Positions 22,892 through 32,192 of a stretch of DNA of 64,000 bases are shown piece after piece (the first letter of the stretch is position 1; every line of letters begins with the position of its first letter). Location: assembly GCA_035420085.1 (NCBI GenBank), contig DAOLUH010000027.1, forward strand, positions 1 through 64,000, read 5' to 3'. Origin of the DNA: DSWT01 sp035420085 (GTDB taxonomy: Bacteria; Chloroflexota; Anaerolineae; B4-G1; SLSP01). A program made the position numbers and the translations under genes. The notes beneath the pieces were generated by a model. That model was not told where the DNA came from and did no database searches. It saw only the letters and a program-made list of their open reading frames with translations.

Positions 22892-25800
22892 ATGACTGAT
22901 CGCGTACAACTTGAACAAGGCATCCGCGCATTGGAAGCGCAGCGCGGCGCGTTGGGCGACGCTGTGGTAGATGCGATGATCGCCGCGGCGCGCGAAAAGC
23001 TGCGGGCGCTCGGCAGCACGACCGCCATCCAGAGCGAGCGCCGGCTTGCTACGATCATCATCGCCGACGTGAAGAACTCCACGGTGCTGCTCGAACATTT
23101 CGGCACCGAGGCGTGGGTCAAGCTGATGAACCGCATCTTCCAAATTCTCGAAGTGGAGATCAACCGCTTCGGCGGCGCGGTGGATCAGTTTCGCGGCGAT
23201 GGCCTGGTGGCGTTCTTCGGCGCAGCGACGACGCACGAGGACGATCCGGTGCGGGCCGTCCTCGCTGCGCTGGCGATGCAGGAGGCCATCAAGCCGCTGG
23301 CGGCGGAGTTGCGCGAGCGCCAGGGCGTCGAGCTGAGTCTGCGCATCGGCGTAAATACCGGCGAGGTGATCGTCGGCAGCGTGGGCAAACAGCAGGCGCA
23401 CCACGAAGACACGGCGATGGGCGAAGGCATCACCGTCGCCGCGCGGATGGAGCAGGCCGCCGAACCGGGGACGGTGTTGGTGAGCGAGAACACGTACCGG
23501 CTGACGCAGGCGCAGTTCACGTGGCGCCCGCTAGGCGCGCTCGCGGTCAAAGGCGTCCGCCGCCCCATCGCTGTCTACCGCCCCCTCACCGTCAAAGCCA
23601 CCGCCGAGAAAATTCGCGGCATCCCCGGTCTGGAAGCCCCCATGGTCGGCCGGCAGACCGAGTTGGCGGCCTTGCAGCAGGCTGTCGCGCGGCTGCAAGC
23701 CGGCGAGGGCGGCCTCGTCACCATTGTCGGCGAGGCGGGATTGGGGAAGACTCGTCTGGTGATGGAGCTGCGCAAAGCCTTAGCCGCCCAGCAAAACAGT
23801 GTGCAGTGGGTGGAAGGCCGCTGTCCGTCCTTCGGGGTCTCCATCGCCTACTGGCTGTGGTTGGACATCGTGCGCGGGCTGCTGGGGGTCACGGTGGAAT
23901 CCCCGCCGAGCGCCGTCCGTGAGGCGCTGCGCGAGCGCGTGCAAGCTCTGGCGAACATCCCGTGCCGCTACCCCGAAAGACGGCAGATGATCTACCCCTA
24001 CATCGGTCAGCTTCTCTCGCTGCCCCTGGATGCCAAAACGACCGCGAAAATTGGCGAACTGAAGGGCGAGGAACTCAAGCGGGGCACGTTCCGCGCCATC
24101 GAGAGCCTGATTGAGGGGACGGCGCGGCAACACCCGCTCATCATCGTCTGCGAGGATTTGCACTGGGCCGATCCCACGTCGCTGGAGCTGCTCGAACGGC
24201 TGTTGGGGATGACGCGCTATGGAATAGCGGACCGCGCGCCGCTATTGTTCATCTGCGTGTTGCGCCCGGAAACGGCGAACGGTGGACAGCTCCTCAAAAA
24301 GCTGGCAGAGCGGCGCGGTGGACGCCAGCACACCGATGTGTGGCTGGTGCCGCTCTCCACCAACGAGAGCGAAATGCTGCTCCATCATCTGCTGCGTACA
24401 GATGGACTGCCGCAACAACTGCGCGCGCGGATTCTCAATCATGCCGAGGGCAACCCTTTCTACATCGAGGAGCTGATCCGCTCGTTGCTCGATGATGGCG
24501 TCATCGTGTGGGATAACGCTACCGGCCGCTGCAAAACCGCGTGCGACGCTGCTGAAATTGCCATCCCCAACACCCTCTACGGCGTGCTGATGGCGCGCAT
24601 TGACCACTTACCCGAGGAGGCCAAACGGGTGCTGCAACTGGCGGCGGTGGTGGGACGTGTATTTCCGCGCCGCGTGTTGGATGTGGTCAACCGCCAACGC
24701 TACAACCTGAATAAGGCGTTGCTCACCTTGCAGCGCGAGGCATTGATTGACGAACAGAAGCCGGGGGCGGAACCGGAGTATGCCTTCAAACACCACCTGA
24801 TCCAGGAAGCCGCGTACAACAGCCTGCTGAAGCAGGAACGGGCCATTTTGCACCAGTGGGTCGCCGAATCGCTGGAAACCCTCGACGCTGAACAACGCGA
24901 CCGCTATGTGGGGCTTTTCGCCCATCACTGGGAGCGCGCCGACAACCCGGAACGGGCGGTGGGGTACTTGCTGCGCGCCGGAGAAAAAGCCGCCGCGCAG
25001 TTCGCCAACCTGGAAGCCGTGGACTACTTCAGCCGGGCGCTGGCGATGACGCCGGGCTACAGCCTTGAACGGTGCAATCTGCTGTTAGCTCGTGAGCGCG
25101 TCTACGACCTGCTCGGCCAGCGCGACGAACAGGCGCAGGATTTGGATGCCCTGGAGGCGCTGACGGAAGTGTTCTGCGATCCACAACGTGAGGCCGAAGT
25201 CGCGTTGCGCCGCGCTCACTACGCCGAAAACACCCGCGACTATCCGGCGGCCATCGCGGCGGCGCAACAGGCCATCCGCCTGGCGCGGACGACGCGCGAC
25301 GTGCATGGCGAGGCGGCCGGCTATCTGGCCTGGGGACGCGCGCTCTTCTACCAGGGCGACTACCGCGAGGCCAGGCGCCAGCTCCAACAGGCGCTCGACC
25401 GCTCGGAAGCCTTTCCGCAGGTGCAGGCCGATACATTGCGCAGCCTCGGTATAGCGGCAGATGATCAGAACGAAGCAAGGGACTATTTCCGCCAGGCGCT
25501 CCACATCCACCGCAAAATCGGCGACCGGCGCGGGGAGTGGGCGACGCTCTACAATCTCAGCGCGCTGTTTTTGGAGCAGGAGAACTGCGCTCAGGCGCTC
25601 AAGTATGGCGAACGCGCGTTGAGCATCTGTCGGAAAATTGGCGACCGGCAGGGTGAGCGGATGGCGCTGGGCAATCTGGGCTACATCGCGCTGTGCCTGG
25701 CCGATTACGCCGGCGCGCGCGCCTATTACGAGCAAACTTTGCGGCTTTGCCAGAAGATCAACGACTGCCACAGCGAAGGCCACACGCTGGTACACTTGAG

Positions 25801-26332
25801 CGGACTGGCCTTCTTGTTTGACCAACACGACATTGCACGCGCCCACGCCGAAACGGCGCTCCGCTTCGCACAGGAGATCGGGGATCAACAGCTTGAGGGC
25901 GACGCGCTGACCTGCCTGGGGCACGCGCTGTGGGGATTAGGGCAGCGCGACAAAGCAACGGAAGCCTACCGGCAGGCGCACACGCTGCTGACTGAGTTGG
26001 CGGAAGCGCAACTGGCGCTTGATCCGCTCGCTGGCCTGGCCCGCAGCGCGCTCGAACAGGGCGACAGCACGCAGGCGTTGCGCAACGTCGAGCACATCTT
26101 GCGCGATCTGGATTCTCTGCTATCCGACGGGAGCGAGGAGTTTTTGCGCATCCACCTGTGGTGCTGGCAGGTGCTGCGCGCTCTACACGACCGCCGCGCG
26201 CGCAGCGTCATTGCTGCCGCTCACCGCGCATTGCGCCATCGCGCCGCGAAGATCAGCGATGCTGAGATGCAGCGCGTGTACCTGGAAGACATCCGCGTGC
26301 ATCGGGAGATTGTGCAGGCGTATGAGGGGTAA
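22892..26332 (+). CDS. Class III nucleotidyl cyclase, AAA/ATPase and TPR signalling protein
   Basis: A 1146-residue multidomain protein. The cyclase domain (about 48-230) contains RRLATIIIADVKNSTVLLE (metal Asp in ADVKNST) and FRGDGLVAFFG (second metal Asp), followed by GVNTGEVIVGSVG. An ATPase domain (about 255-560) has Walker A GEAGLGKTRLVM and HWADPTSLELL with LHWAD as Walker B. The C-terminal part (about 690-1100) is a TPR array with repeated YNLSALFLEQENCAQALKYG-type units. Such proteins couple cAMP or cGMP synthesis to partner binding. No membrane helix is visible, so it is cytoplasmic. The promoter region overlaps tandem hairpin repeats. It is probably leaderless. A larger paralogue is at 59389-63534. 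Confidence 0.88.
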   Translation: MTDRVQLEQGIRALEAQRGALGDAVVDAMIAAAREKLRALGSTTAIQSERRLATIIIADVKNSTVLLEHFGTEAWVKLMNRIFQILEVEINRFGGAVDQFRGDGLVAFFGAATTHEDDPVRAVLAALAMQEAIKPLAAELRERQGVELSLRIGVNTGEVIVGSVGKQQAHHEDTAMGEGITVAARMEQAAEPGTVLVSENTYRLTQAQFTWRPLGALAVKGVRRPIAVYRPLTVKATAEKIRGIPGLEAPMVGRQTELAALQQAVARLQAGEGGLVTIVGEAGLGKTRLVMELRKALAAQQNSVQWVEGRCPSFGVSIAYWLWLDIVRGLLGVTVESPPSAVREALRERVQALANIPCRYPERRQMIYPYIGQLLSLPLDAKTTAKIGELKGEELKRGTFRAIESLIEGTARQHPLIIVCEDLHWADPTSLELLERLLGMTRYGIADRAPLLFICVLRPETANGGQLLKKLAERRGGRQHTDVWLVPLSTNESEMLLHHLLRTDGLPQQLRARILNHAEGNPFYIEELIRSLLDDGVIVWDNATGRCKTACDAAEIAIPNTLYGVLMARIDHLPEEAKRVLQLAAVVGRVFPRRVLDVVNRQRYNLNKALLTLQREALIDEQKPGAEPEYAFKHHLIQEAAYNSLLKQERAILHQWVAESLETLDAEQRDRYVGLFAHHWERADNPERAVGYLLRAGEKAAAQFANLEAVDYFSRALAMTPGYSLERCNLLLARERVYDLLGQRDEQAQDLDALEALTEVFCDPQREAEVALRRAHYAENTRDYPAAIAAAQQAIRLARTTRDVHGEAAGYLAWGRALFYQGDYREARRQLQQALDRSEAFPQVQADTLRSLGIAADDQNEARDYFRQALHIHRKIGDRRGEWATLYNLSALFLEQENCAQALKYGERALSICRKIGDRQGERMALGNLGYIALCLADYAGARAYYEQTLRLCQKINDCHSEGHTLVHLSGLAFLFDQHDIARAHAETALRFAQEIGDQQLEGDALTCLGHALWGLGQRDKATEAYRQAHTLLTELAEAQLALDPLAGLARSALEQGDSTQALRNVEHILRDLDSLLSDGSEEFLRIHLWCWQVLRALHDRRARSVIAAAHRALRHRAAKISDAEMQRVYLEDIRVHREIVQAYEG

Positions 26333-26334
26333 AT

Positions 26335-27510
26335 CTATGGCTCATCCAAAAATTCAACATCATCGGCTTTGACGACGACGGCATATTCTGTTTGTCCTGA
26401 GTTATTCTCATAGTCGTAGTTGATGTTGCTGATCGCCCCTGTTACGGCGACCATATCCTCTGCAAAAAATCGCTCATCGCTATCGTAGGACACGAAGAAG
26501 ACGGTTTCCTTACATTCGCTGTTGGAGTTCGGATTCTTCCACGATACTTGAAACCATAACCCCTCATCGTTGAATGTCGGATCGTCCACAATCATGCCTT
26601 TCCATTGAATGTATGTGTTGAGATAGGTGTCGTTCAATGTCGCGGCGCAAACTTCAAGATCGGTGCTTGGAACCGGCGTCGCCGTAGCGAGAGACGAGAG
26701 CGGTGTGTTCGTTGGTAAAGGCGCCGAAGCCAGCGGCGGCGTTGTGGTCGGCAGCGGCGAATTCACAACCCAGGGGGTAGGGGAAGGTGCGGGCATTTGC
26801 GCTGCGGGTGGTTGCACGTAAGGCGTCCATGTTGGCCACGCATCGGGCGCGGGATTGGAGAAGTCTGCCGTTGCTTCGTCTTCTGGTTGTGGCGTGTCCT
26901 CAGTTTTGGGAGTGCGCTTATTCTTGACCCACACAAACCGCTCGCGTTCCACCACACAATCCGTGCGCTCTTCGTAGCCAGACTCGGCGTCTGTGGCGCG
27001 ATAGGAATACGCCAATACGAATCTCCAGCCATCCTCGACGTAAAGCGCAACATCGCCGCAGTCAACGATTTTGTTGTCGGTGACGGTAAACAGAGGTCGC
27101 AGGGCTGTTACCAGGTTACACAACAATAGCACAACAAGGCTTACCAACAGCACCCCTCCGCCGATCAACACGGGTTTCGAAAGGGTGATTCTGCTCCGTT
27201 GTTCGGGGGTGACTTCCCCTGCCTGGGCGGTTGGCGGCTCCGGCGACGTTGGCGCGGGCGGCGCGGGTTCGGAGGAAACCTGAGACGACGGCGCCGCTTC
27301 AGCATCGGCATCGGCATTGGCATTGGCTTTCGGACTGGTCACCACGATGCCAAGCACACCAATGGCGATCATAAACAATCCGAGCGCCACCCAGCCGACG
27401 AACTCCATCTGGGAACGGAACAAGTAAAAGATCGTCGCCAGAAAGATCAAACAGCCGAGCGTCATAAGCGCGATGGGCAACAGGTTTCGTTTCAGTGTTG
27501 ATGGTTGCAT
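26335..27510 (-). CDS. Membrane protein with Thr/Pro linker and possible OB-fold domain, function unknown
   Basis: A 391-residue protein. N-terminal hydrophobic helices are at about 11-30 and 38-56. A low-complexity Ala/Pro/Ser-rich stretch (about 58-105) follows, then a third helix (GGGVLLVSLVVLLLCNLVTAL, about 117-137). An extracytoplasmic segment has paired Cys residues. A second Pro/Thr/Ser-rich linker (about 225-280) leads to a C-terminal domain (about 285-390) starting LNDTYLNTYIQWKGMIVDDP, with beta strands and SDERFFAEDMVAVTGAI, reminiscent of an OB-fold (tRNA_anti-like) domain. No enzyme motif is visible. It converges on the cyclase gene with a gap of 2 nt. Confidence 0.55.
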   Translation of the reverse strand: MQPSTLKRNLLPIALMTLGCLIFLATIFYLFRSQMEFVGWVALGLFMIAIGVLGIVVTSPKANANADADAEAAPSSQVSSEPAPPAPTSPEPPTAQAGEVTPEQRSRITLSKPVLIGGGVLLVSLVVLLLCNLVTALRPLFTVTDNKIVDCGDVALYVEDGWRFVLAYSYRATDAESGYEERTDCVVERERFVWVKNKRTPKTEDTPQPEDEATADFSNPAPDAWPTWTPYVQPPAAQMPAPSPTPWVVNSPLPTTTPPLASAPLPTNTPLSSLATATPVPSTDLEVCAATLNDTYLNTYIQWKGMIVDDPTFNDEGLWFQVSWKNPNSNSECKETVFFVSYDSDERFFAEDMVAVTGAISNINYDYENNSGQTEYAVVVKADDVEFLDEP

Positions 27511-27706
27511 GACTTTATATTCTCACCCCTCAATGTCACTCGAATCCTTCAGTCTCTTCTAGTTTATCCTCTTCTGCCCAAACAGGCAAGCTACCCCACG
27601 CTAACAACGGTTTCAAACTTGCCGCACTCCGTTTCAGTGTTATCATCAAAACCATAACGCTGGCGAAGGTTCAGCCTTCCCAGAATGGCTAGGAAAGGTT
27701 CAGGCA

Positions 27707-28936
27707 ATGCAATCTCATCTCGACGCACTGATGACTGACCGTAACCTCGACGCTGTTGTCGTCGGCGGCAAGACGGCGGGCAATCCGCCGCTCATCTATC
27801 TGCTTAACGGCGCACACGTGACGCAGGCCCTGCTGATCAAAAAGCGCGGCGCTGCGCCGCAGCTCATTGTCAGCCCTATCGAGCGGGAGGAAGCCGTCGC
27901 CGCCGGGTATCCGGTGATCCTCAACACCCGCTACAATTATGGCGGGCTGCTGAAAGAGCACGGCGGCGACGTCCTGGCTGCGTCCGTGGCCTACCAGGCT
28001 GCCATCTTCGATGATCTGGGCGTGACCGGGCGTGTGGGCTTCTACGGCTACCGGGATCAGGGAAACGCTTACGCCTTCCTCAAGGCGCTGGATGCCGCGC
28101 TGCCTGCCGTCGAGATCGTGGGCGAGATGGAACCTACCCTCATCGAAGCGGCGCGCGCGACGAAGGATGCCGCCGAAGTCGCCCGCATCCGCGAGGTGGG
28201 CCGCCGCACCGCTGAAGTCGTGCGCCAGACGGTGGCGTTCCTGCAAGGGCATGCTGTCGATGCCGACGAGACGCTGCGCCACGCGACCGAAAATCGCGCG
28301 CTCACCGTCGGCGACGCGCACGCCCACATTCACCAGCTCATCATCCAACAAGGGCTGGACGATGCCGAGGGCTTCATCTTCGCGGCCGGGCGGGATGCCG
28401 GTGTGCCGCACAATCACGGGACGCCCGATATGCCGCTGCGCCTGGGCGAGACGATCATCTTCGACATCTACCCGCGCGAGCCGGGTGGTTATTTCTTCGA
28501 TATGACGCGCACCTTCTGCCTGGGATACGCGCCGGATGTCGCTATGCGCCTGTACCGCGACGTGGCGGATTGCGTGGTGCATCTGAAAGCGGTGTTGCAA
28601 GCTGGAGAAGAAACGCGCAGCTACCAGCGTATGGCCTGCGCCTTCTACGAAACGCGCGGACATCCTACCATCGGCAGCGACCCGGCGACGTTGGAAGGCT
28701 ACGTCCACGGCTTGGGACACGGCGTAGGGCTGGACATCCACGAAGCGCCTTCGTTCTTTGACTACGCAGGCAACACTGCGCGCCTGACGCCTGGGCACGT
28801 CTTTACCCTCGAACCGGGGCTGTATTATCCCGATCAGGGCATGGGCTGCCGCATTGAGGATACGCTGTGGTTGAATGAGCGCGGCGAGGTCTGCAACCTT
28901 ACCGATTACCCTTACGATCTGGTTGTACCGATGTAG
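27707..28936 (+). CDS. Xaa-Pro aminopeptidase/M24 family metallopeptidase
   Basis: A 409-residue cytoplasmic peptidase of the creatinase-like fold. The N-terminal domain (about 1-150) is the small lobe. The catalytic lobe has the M24 metal ligands in order: Asp in TIIFDIYP, Asp in FFDMTRT, His in VHGLGHGVGLDIHEAP (about 334-349), Glu in FTLEPGLYYPDQG and Glu in CRIEDTLWL. This pattern fits Xaa-Pro peptidase or aminopeptidase P-like enzymes, which cut next to proline. The start ATG has AGGAAAGG about 8 nt upstream. It precedes an acyltransferase gene on the same strand. A long antisense frame over the same stretch is a shadow. Confidence 0.88.
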   Translation: MQSHLDALMTDRNLDAVVVGGKTAGNPPLIYLLNGAHVTQALLIKKRGAAPQLIVSPIEREEAVAAGYPVILNTRYNYGGLLKEHGGDVLAASVAYQAAIFDDLGVTGRVGFYGYRDQGNAYAFLKALDAALPAVEIVGEMEPTLIEAARATKDAAEVARIREVGRRTAEVVRQTVAFLQGHAVDADETLRHATENRALTVGDAHAHIHQLIIQQGLDDAEGFIFAAGRDAGVPHNHGTPDMPLRLGETIIFDIYPREPGGYFFDMTRTFCLGYAPDVAMRLYRDVADCVVHLKAVLQAGEETRSYQRMACAFYETRGHPTIGSDPATLEGYVHGLGHGVGLDIHEAPSFFDYAGNTARLTPGHVFTLEPGLYYPDQGMGCRIEDTLWLNERGEVCNLTDYPYDLVVPM

Positions 28937-28995
28937 CCGCGAAACCCTTGCGAACCTTTGGCTCGCACACCTTCGCAAGAGTGAACAAGAGAACT

Positions 28996-29892
28996 ATGCG
29001 CAAACGTCAACTGATTACCACCGGAACTTTCGTGCGGCTGGCGCTCCGCGTGGTAAAATACCAGCCTTTTTGCGGGAGGCGTCTCGTTGGCTCACTCTGG
29101 GCGCGCCTTGTCACGTGGACCAAACCACCGATGTACTACGCTGCGCGGGCCAACCTGCGCCACGTCCTGGGCGAGGCTGCATCTCCGGCGCTGCTCAACC
29201 GGACATTGTACCGGCTTTTCTACAACACGGGACGGCGCTATTACGAAACCTTCTACAATCTTGGGCGGGGGATCACCCGCGCGCAGGATTTTCGTCCGCC
29301 GGTAGTCATCCCGCCGGAGACCACAGCGCACTTCGAGCAAGCGTTGGCGATGGGACGCGGCGTGTTCGTTCTGGCGTGTCACATGTCGAACTTCGATTTA
29401 GGCGGTATCGCCCTGGCGCAACATGTACCGGTTGCCGTGCAGGCGCTCTCGCTGGCTGATCCCACGCCCGATGTGGAAGCATTCAACCAACTGCGCGAAC
29501 GGTGCGGCGCGCACATGACGCCGATCAGCCCAGAGGCGTTGCGCGAGGCATTTGATCGGTTGAAAAACGGCGGCGTTGTCGTCACCGGCCCGGATTATCC
29601 CATCCACAACGGCGATGAGCCGGTAATGTTCTTCGGCGCGCCGGCCCATTTGCCGAGCGGCTATATGCGTATCCCGCTGCGCGCCAACAGTCCTGTGATC
29701 GTCCTGGCGACGCGTTTTGAGGATGGTGTATACAAAGTCGTCGCCAATCCGCCGCTGGAACTGGCGCGTACCGGCGATCGAGAGCAGGATGTGGCGGTGA
29801 ATCTACGGCGCATTCTGGAACAGGTCGAGGACTTCATTCGCCAACGCCCCGACGAGTGGATGATGTTCACCCCGGTATGGGTTGAGAAGTAG
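28996..29892 (+). CDS. Lysophospholipid acyltransferase family protein (LPLAT, HtrB/PIM-acyltransferase-like)
   Basis: A 298-residue membrane-associated acyltransferase. The catalytic HxxxxD motif is in VLACHMSNFDLGGIAL, and GPDYPIHNGDEPVMFFGAPAHLPSG holds the second conserved segment near the acyl-acceptor site. The fold resembles LpxL/HtrB and the mycobacterial PIM acyltransferases; as no lipid A genes are seen here, a glycolipid or phospholipid acceptor is more likely. ATG 28996 was taken as start because the earlier frame opens with a rare TTG and a non-conserved stretch. It lies 59 nt after the peptidase gene and 48 nt before tsaD. Confidence 0.8.
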   Translation: MRKRQLITTGTFVRLALRVVKYQPFCGRRLVGSLWARLVTWTKPPMYYAARANLRHVLGEAASPALLNRTLYRLFYNTGRRYYETFYNLGRGITRAQDFRPPVVIPPETTAHFEQALAMGRGVFVLACHMSNFDLGGIALAQHVPVAVQALSLADPTPDVEAFNQLRERCGAHMTPISPEALREAFDRLKNGGVVVTGPDYPIHNGDEPVMFFGAPAHLPSGYMRIPLRANSPVIVLATRFEDGVYKVVANPPLELARTGDREQDVAVNLRRILEQVEDFIRQRPDEWMMFTPVWVEK

Positions 29893-29940
29893 AAAATTGC
29901 GGGTTGTGGGGTATAAGTAAGCGAAAGGATAAGATTGACC

Positions 29941-30954
29941 ATGCGAATCTTAGGGATCGAAACGTCGTGCGATGAAACAGCAGCGGCCGTTGTTGAGGAC
30001 GGATGTGCCATTCTGTCGAATGTGATCGCTTCGCAGGTGGATTTGCACGCGCAGTATGGCGGGGTTTTCCCAGAGCTGGCCTCGCGCGCGCACGTCGAGG
30101 CCATCGCGCCGGTGGTCGAGCAGGCGCTCCGCGACGCGCACGTGGGGTGGGAAGATTTGAACGCCATCGCGGTGACATACGGGCCAGGCCTGCCCGGCTC
30201 ACTGCTCGTGGGATTGAACTTTGCCAAGGGCGCGGCGTTGGGCAAGGGATTGCCGCTCGTCCCGGTCAACCATTTGGAAGCGCACCTGTACGCTCACTGG
30301 CTCCACACCGGAGCCAATAGTGCGTCCGACGGTGATTTGAGATTTCCTGTCCTGGCGCTGATCGTCTCCGGCGGGCACACGGAGCTGATCCTGATGCACG
30401 ATCACGGACGCTACACCTACCTCGGCGGCACCCTGGATGACGCGGCAGGCGAGGCATTCGACAAGGTGGCGCGGCTGCTGGAACTTGGCTATCCTGGCGG
30501 CCCTGCCATTGAGCAAGCGGCCCGGCAGGGGAATCCGCGCGCGTTCGACTTTCCGCGCGCCTGGCTGCCGGGGACTTATGATTTCAGCTTCAGTGGGTTG
30601 AAGACAGCGGTGTTGCGCTCGTTGCAGCGGTTCAATGGACCGCGCCCGCCGCGCTTTTTCGCCGACATGGCGGCGGCGTTTCAAGCGTCGGTGGTCGAAG
30701 TGCTGGCGGAGAAGACGGTGCAGGCGGCAAAGGCCCACGGCGCGCAGGCGGTGCTCCTGTCGGGCGGCGTCTCGGCCAACGCCTCGTTGCGGACGGCGAC
30801 CCGCGCCCGCGTGGATGTCCCCGTCCATACGCTGCCGCTCATCCTTTGTACTGACAATGCCGCCATGGTCGCTGCCGCTGGAACGTATCGCTATCAGGCT
30901 GGTGTGCGCGCCGGGTGGGACCTCGATATTGAACCGGGGCTGCGGTTGGTATAA
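29941..30954 (+). CDS. tsaD: tRNA N6-adenosine threonylcarbamoyltransferase TsaD
   Basis: A 337-residue enzyme that adds the threonylcarbamoyl group to A37 of tRNAs reading ANN codons, with TsaB and TsaE. The N-terminus MRILGIETSCDETAAAVV is diagnostic. The Fe/Zn-binding HLEAHLYAH motif is at about 111-119, followed by LALIVSGGHTELI and GGTLDDAAGEAFDKVARLL. LLSGGVSANASLR is near 276-288 and ILCTDNAAMVAAAG near 300-313. Start 29941 follows GAAAGGA. A hairpin terminator lies just beyond the stop. Normal length. Confidence 0.96.
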   Translation: MRILGIETSCDETAAAVVEDGCAILSNVIASQVDLHAQYGGVFPELASRAHVEAIAPVVEQALRDAHVGWEDLNAIAVTYGPGLPGSLLVGLNFAKGAALGKGLPLVPVNHLEAHLYAHWLHTGANSASDGDLRFPVLALIVSGGHTELILMHDHGRYTYLGGTLDDAAGEAFDKVARLLELGYPGGPAIEQAARQGNPRAFDFPRAWLPGTYDFSFSGLKTAVLRSLQRFNGPRPPRFFADMAAAFQASVVEVLAEKTVQAAKAHGAQAVLLSGGVSANASLRTATRARVDVPVHTLPLILCTDNAAMVAAAGTYRYQAGVRAGWDLDIEPGLRLV

Positions 30955-30991
30955 CAAACTTATCTCAAACGAGAAACCCAAATAATATCCC

Positions 30992-31026
30992 AAATATCCC
31001 AAATATGTATTTGGGATATTTTGTTT
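30992..31026. terminator. Bidirectional terminator between tsaD and a glycosyltransferase gene
   Basis: A 13-bp AT-rich stem (AAATATCCCAAAT with its complement at 31009-31021) and a 4-nt loop, followed by TGTTT; the facing strand also gives A/T runs. It lies between two convergent stops, as expected for a shared terminator. Confidence 0.75.
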
Positions 31027-31043
31027 ATCCCAGGGGAAGCGGA

Positions 31044-32177
31044 TCAAACTGAGGAAATGAGCAAGAGGTTTTCGATGATGGTCAAGACGGTGCGAGCGGT
31101 AGCCTCCCACGAGAAACGCCGTAGGTTCGCCGAACCTAGCGCGATGAGGGTGCGGCGCAGCATCGCGTCGTCCAGCAGCCGCGCCAGCCCTTCGGCCATG
31201 GCCGCTGTGTCCAGTGGATTCACCAGCAAGCCGCCATCCCCCACGACCTCAGGCAGGCTTGAGGTCGTGCTCGCCAGGAGCGGAACGCCGCAGGCCTGCG
31301 CCTCTAACACAGGGAATCCAAAGCCTTCGTAGAGCGATGGGTAGGCAAAGACGAGCGCGCCGGAGATCAGCGCAGCTTTGTCGGTCGCGGCAATGTAGCC
31401 AGGGAAAAGCACCCGCGCTTCCAACCCCAGTTCGCGCACCCGCGCGCGGATCGGTTCAGCCAGCCAACCGGTCGGCCCGGCGAGCACCAGGCTCAAGTTC
31501 TGGCGATCTGTCGCCAGGGATGCAAACGCCTCAATCAGCCGCGTGAGGTTCTTGCGCGGTTGCACCCGTCCCATAAAGAGGATGTACGGACCGGGGATGT
31601 GGTAGCGCGCGCGCACTGCGGCGAGCACATTGGCATCGCGTACCGGCGCGAGGTCGCTGTCGTAGCCGGGATAGGCGACGGTGATTTTGGTGGCCGCGAT
31701 CCCGTACTCGCGCGCCAGCGCATCCCGCGTGGCATTGGAGTCGGCAAGGATGTGGTCGGCGCTGTGCGCGTTCCAGCGGGTGCTCCAATCCAGGTACAAC
31801 CGTTGCCGCCGGGGATGCGCTTCGGGGAAGTAGCGGTAACCCAGGTCGTGGATCGTGACCAGCGTCCGCCGTGGACGGATGAGCGGCAGGACATGCGCCG
31901 GAACGAAAAGCAGGTCGGGCGGCCGGCGCGCCATCTCCCACGATAGACGCACATGCGTCCATAGCCGGGGGAAGGGCATGACGCGCAGCTCTGCGCCAGG
32001 GAAAGCTGCCGGGGCTGGCGCGTCCCGGAAATACAGCCGGGTGTGGTACTGGGCGTCGAGATGCGGCAGCAGCGCGCGAATTAGCTGGTAAGAGTAGCCT
32101 TCCGTGCCGGTCGGGGCGGCGCTTAACGCGCGACTGGCGTCAATGCCAATCGTGGGAATAGCCGGGCATGGCGACAA
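31044..32177 (-). CDS. GT4-family glycosyltransferase
   Basis: A 377-residue cytoplasmic GT-B enzyme. The N-terminal lobe begins IPTIGIDASRALSAAPTGTEGYS; the C-terminal lobe has YILFMGRVQPRKNLTRLIEAF (about 200-220) and the EX7E-type SLYEGFGFPVLEAQACGVPLL (about 283-303). It transfers a sugar from a nucleotide sugar, with mannosyl or hexosyl donors typical of this subfamily. Start is TTG with GAGG six bases upstream. It lies 15 nt after the M50 protease stop, and TATAAT at the junction (32197-32192) may give an extra promoter. Similar to the GT4 genes at 39175 and 41660. Confidence 0.85.
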   Translation of the reverse strand: MSPCPAIPTIGIDASRALSAAPTGTEGYSYQLIRALLPHLDAQYHTRLYFRDAPAPAAFPGAELRVMPFPRLWTHVRLSWEMARRPPDLLFVPAHVLPLIRPRRTLVTIHDLGYRYFPEAHPRRQRLYLDWSTRWNAHSADHILADSNATRDALAREYGIAATKITVAYPGYDSDLAPVRDANVLAAVRARYHIPGPYILFMGRVQPRKNLTRLIEAFASLATDRQNLSLVLAGPTGWLAEPIRARVRELGLEARVLFPGYIAATDKAALISGALVFAYPSLYEGFGFPVLEAQACGVPLLASTTSSLPEVVGDGGLLVNPLDTAAMAEGLARLLDDAMLRRTLIALGSANLRRFSWEATARTVLTIIENLLLISSV

Positions 32178-32192
32178 GGTATACCTCGCTGA

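Noticed and set aside
22458..22899. Open frames running through the 130-bp tandem repeat (22458-22808, 22675-22899)
   Set aside because: They arise from repetition of a non-coding unit whose length is not a multiple of three and have no SD, family match or coding bias.
27689..28978. Long antisense frame over the M24 peptidase gene
   Set aside because: It mirrors the peptidase codon pattern; the plus strand carries complete M24 metal ligands, so the antisense frame is a shadow.
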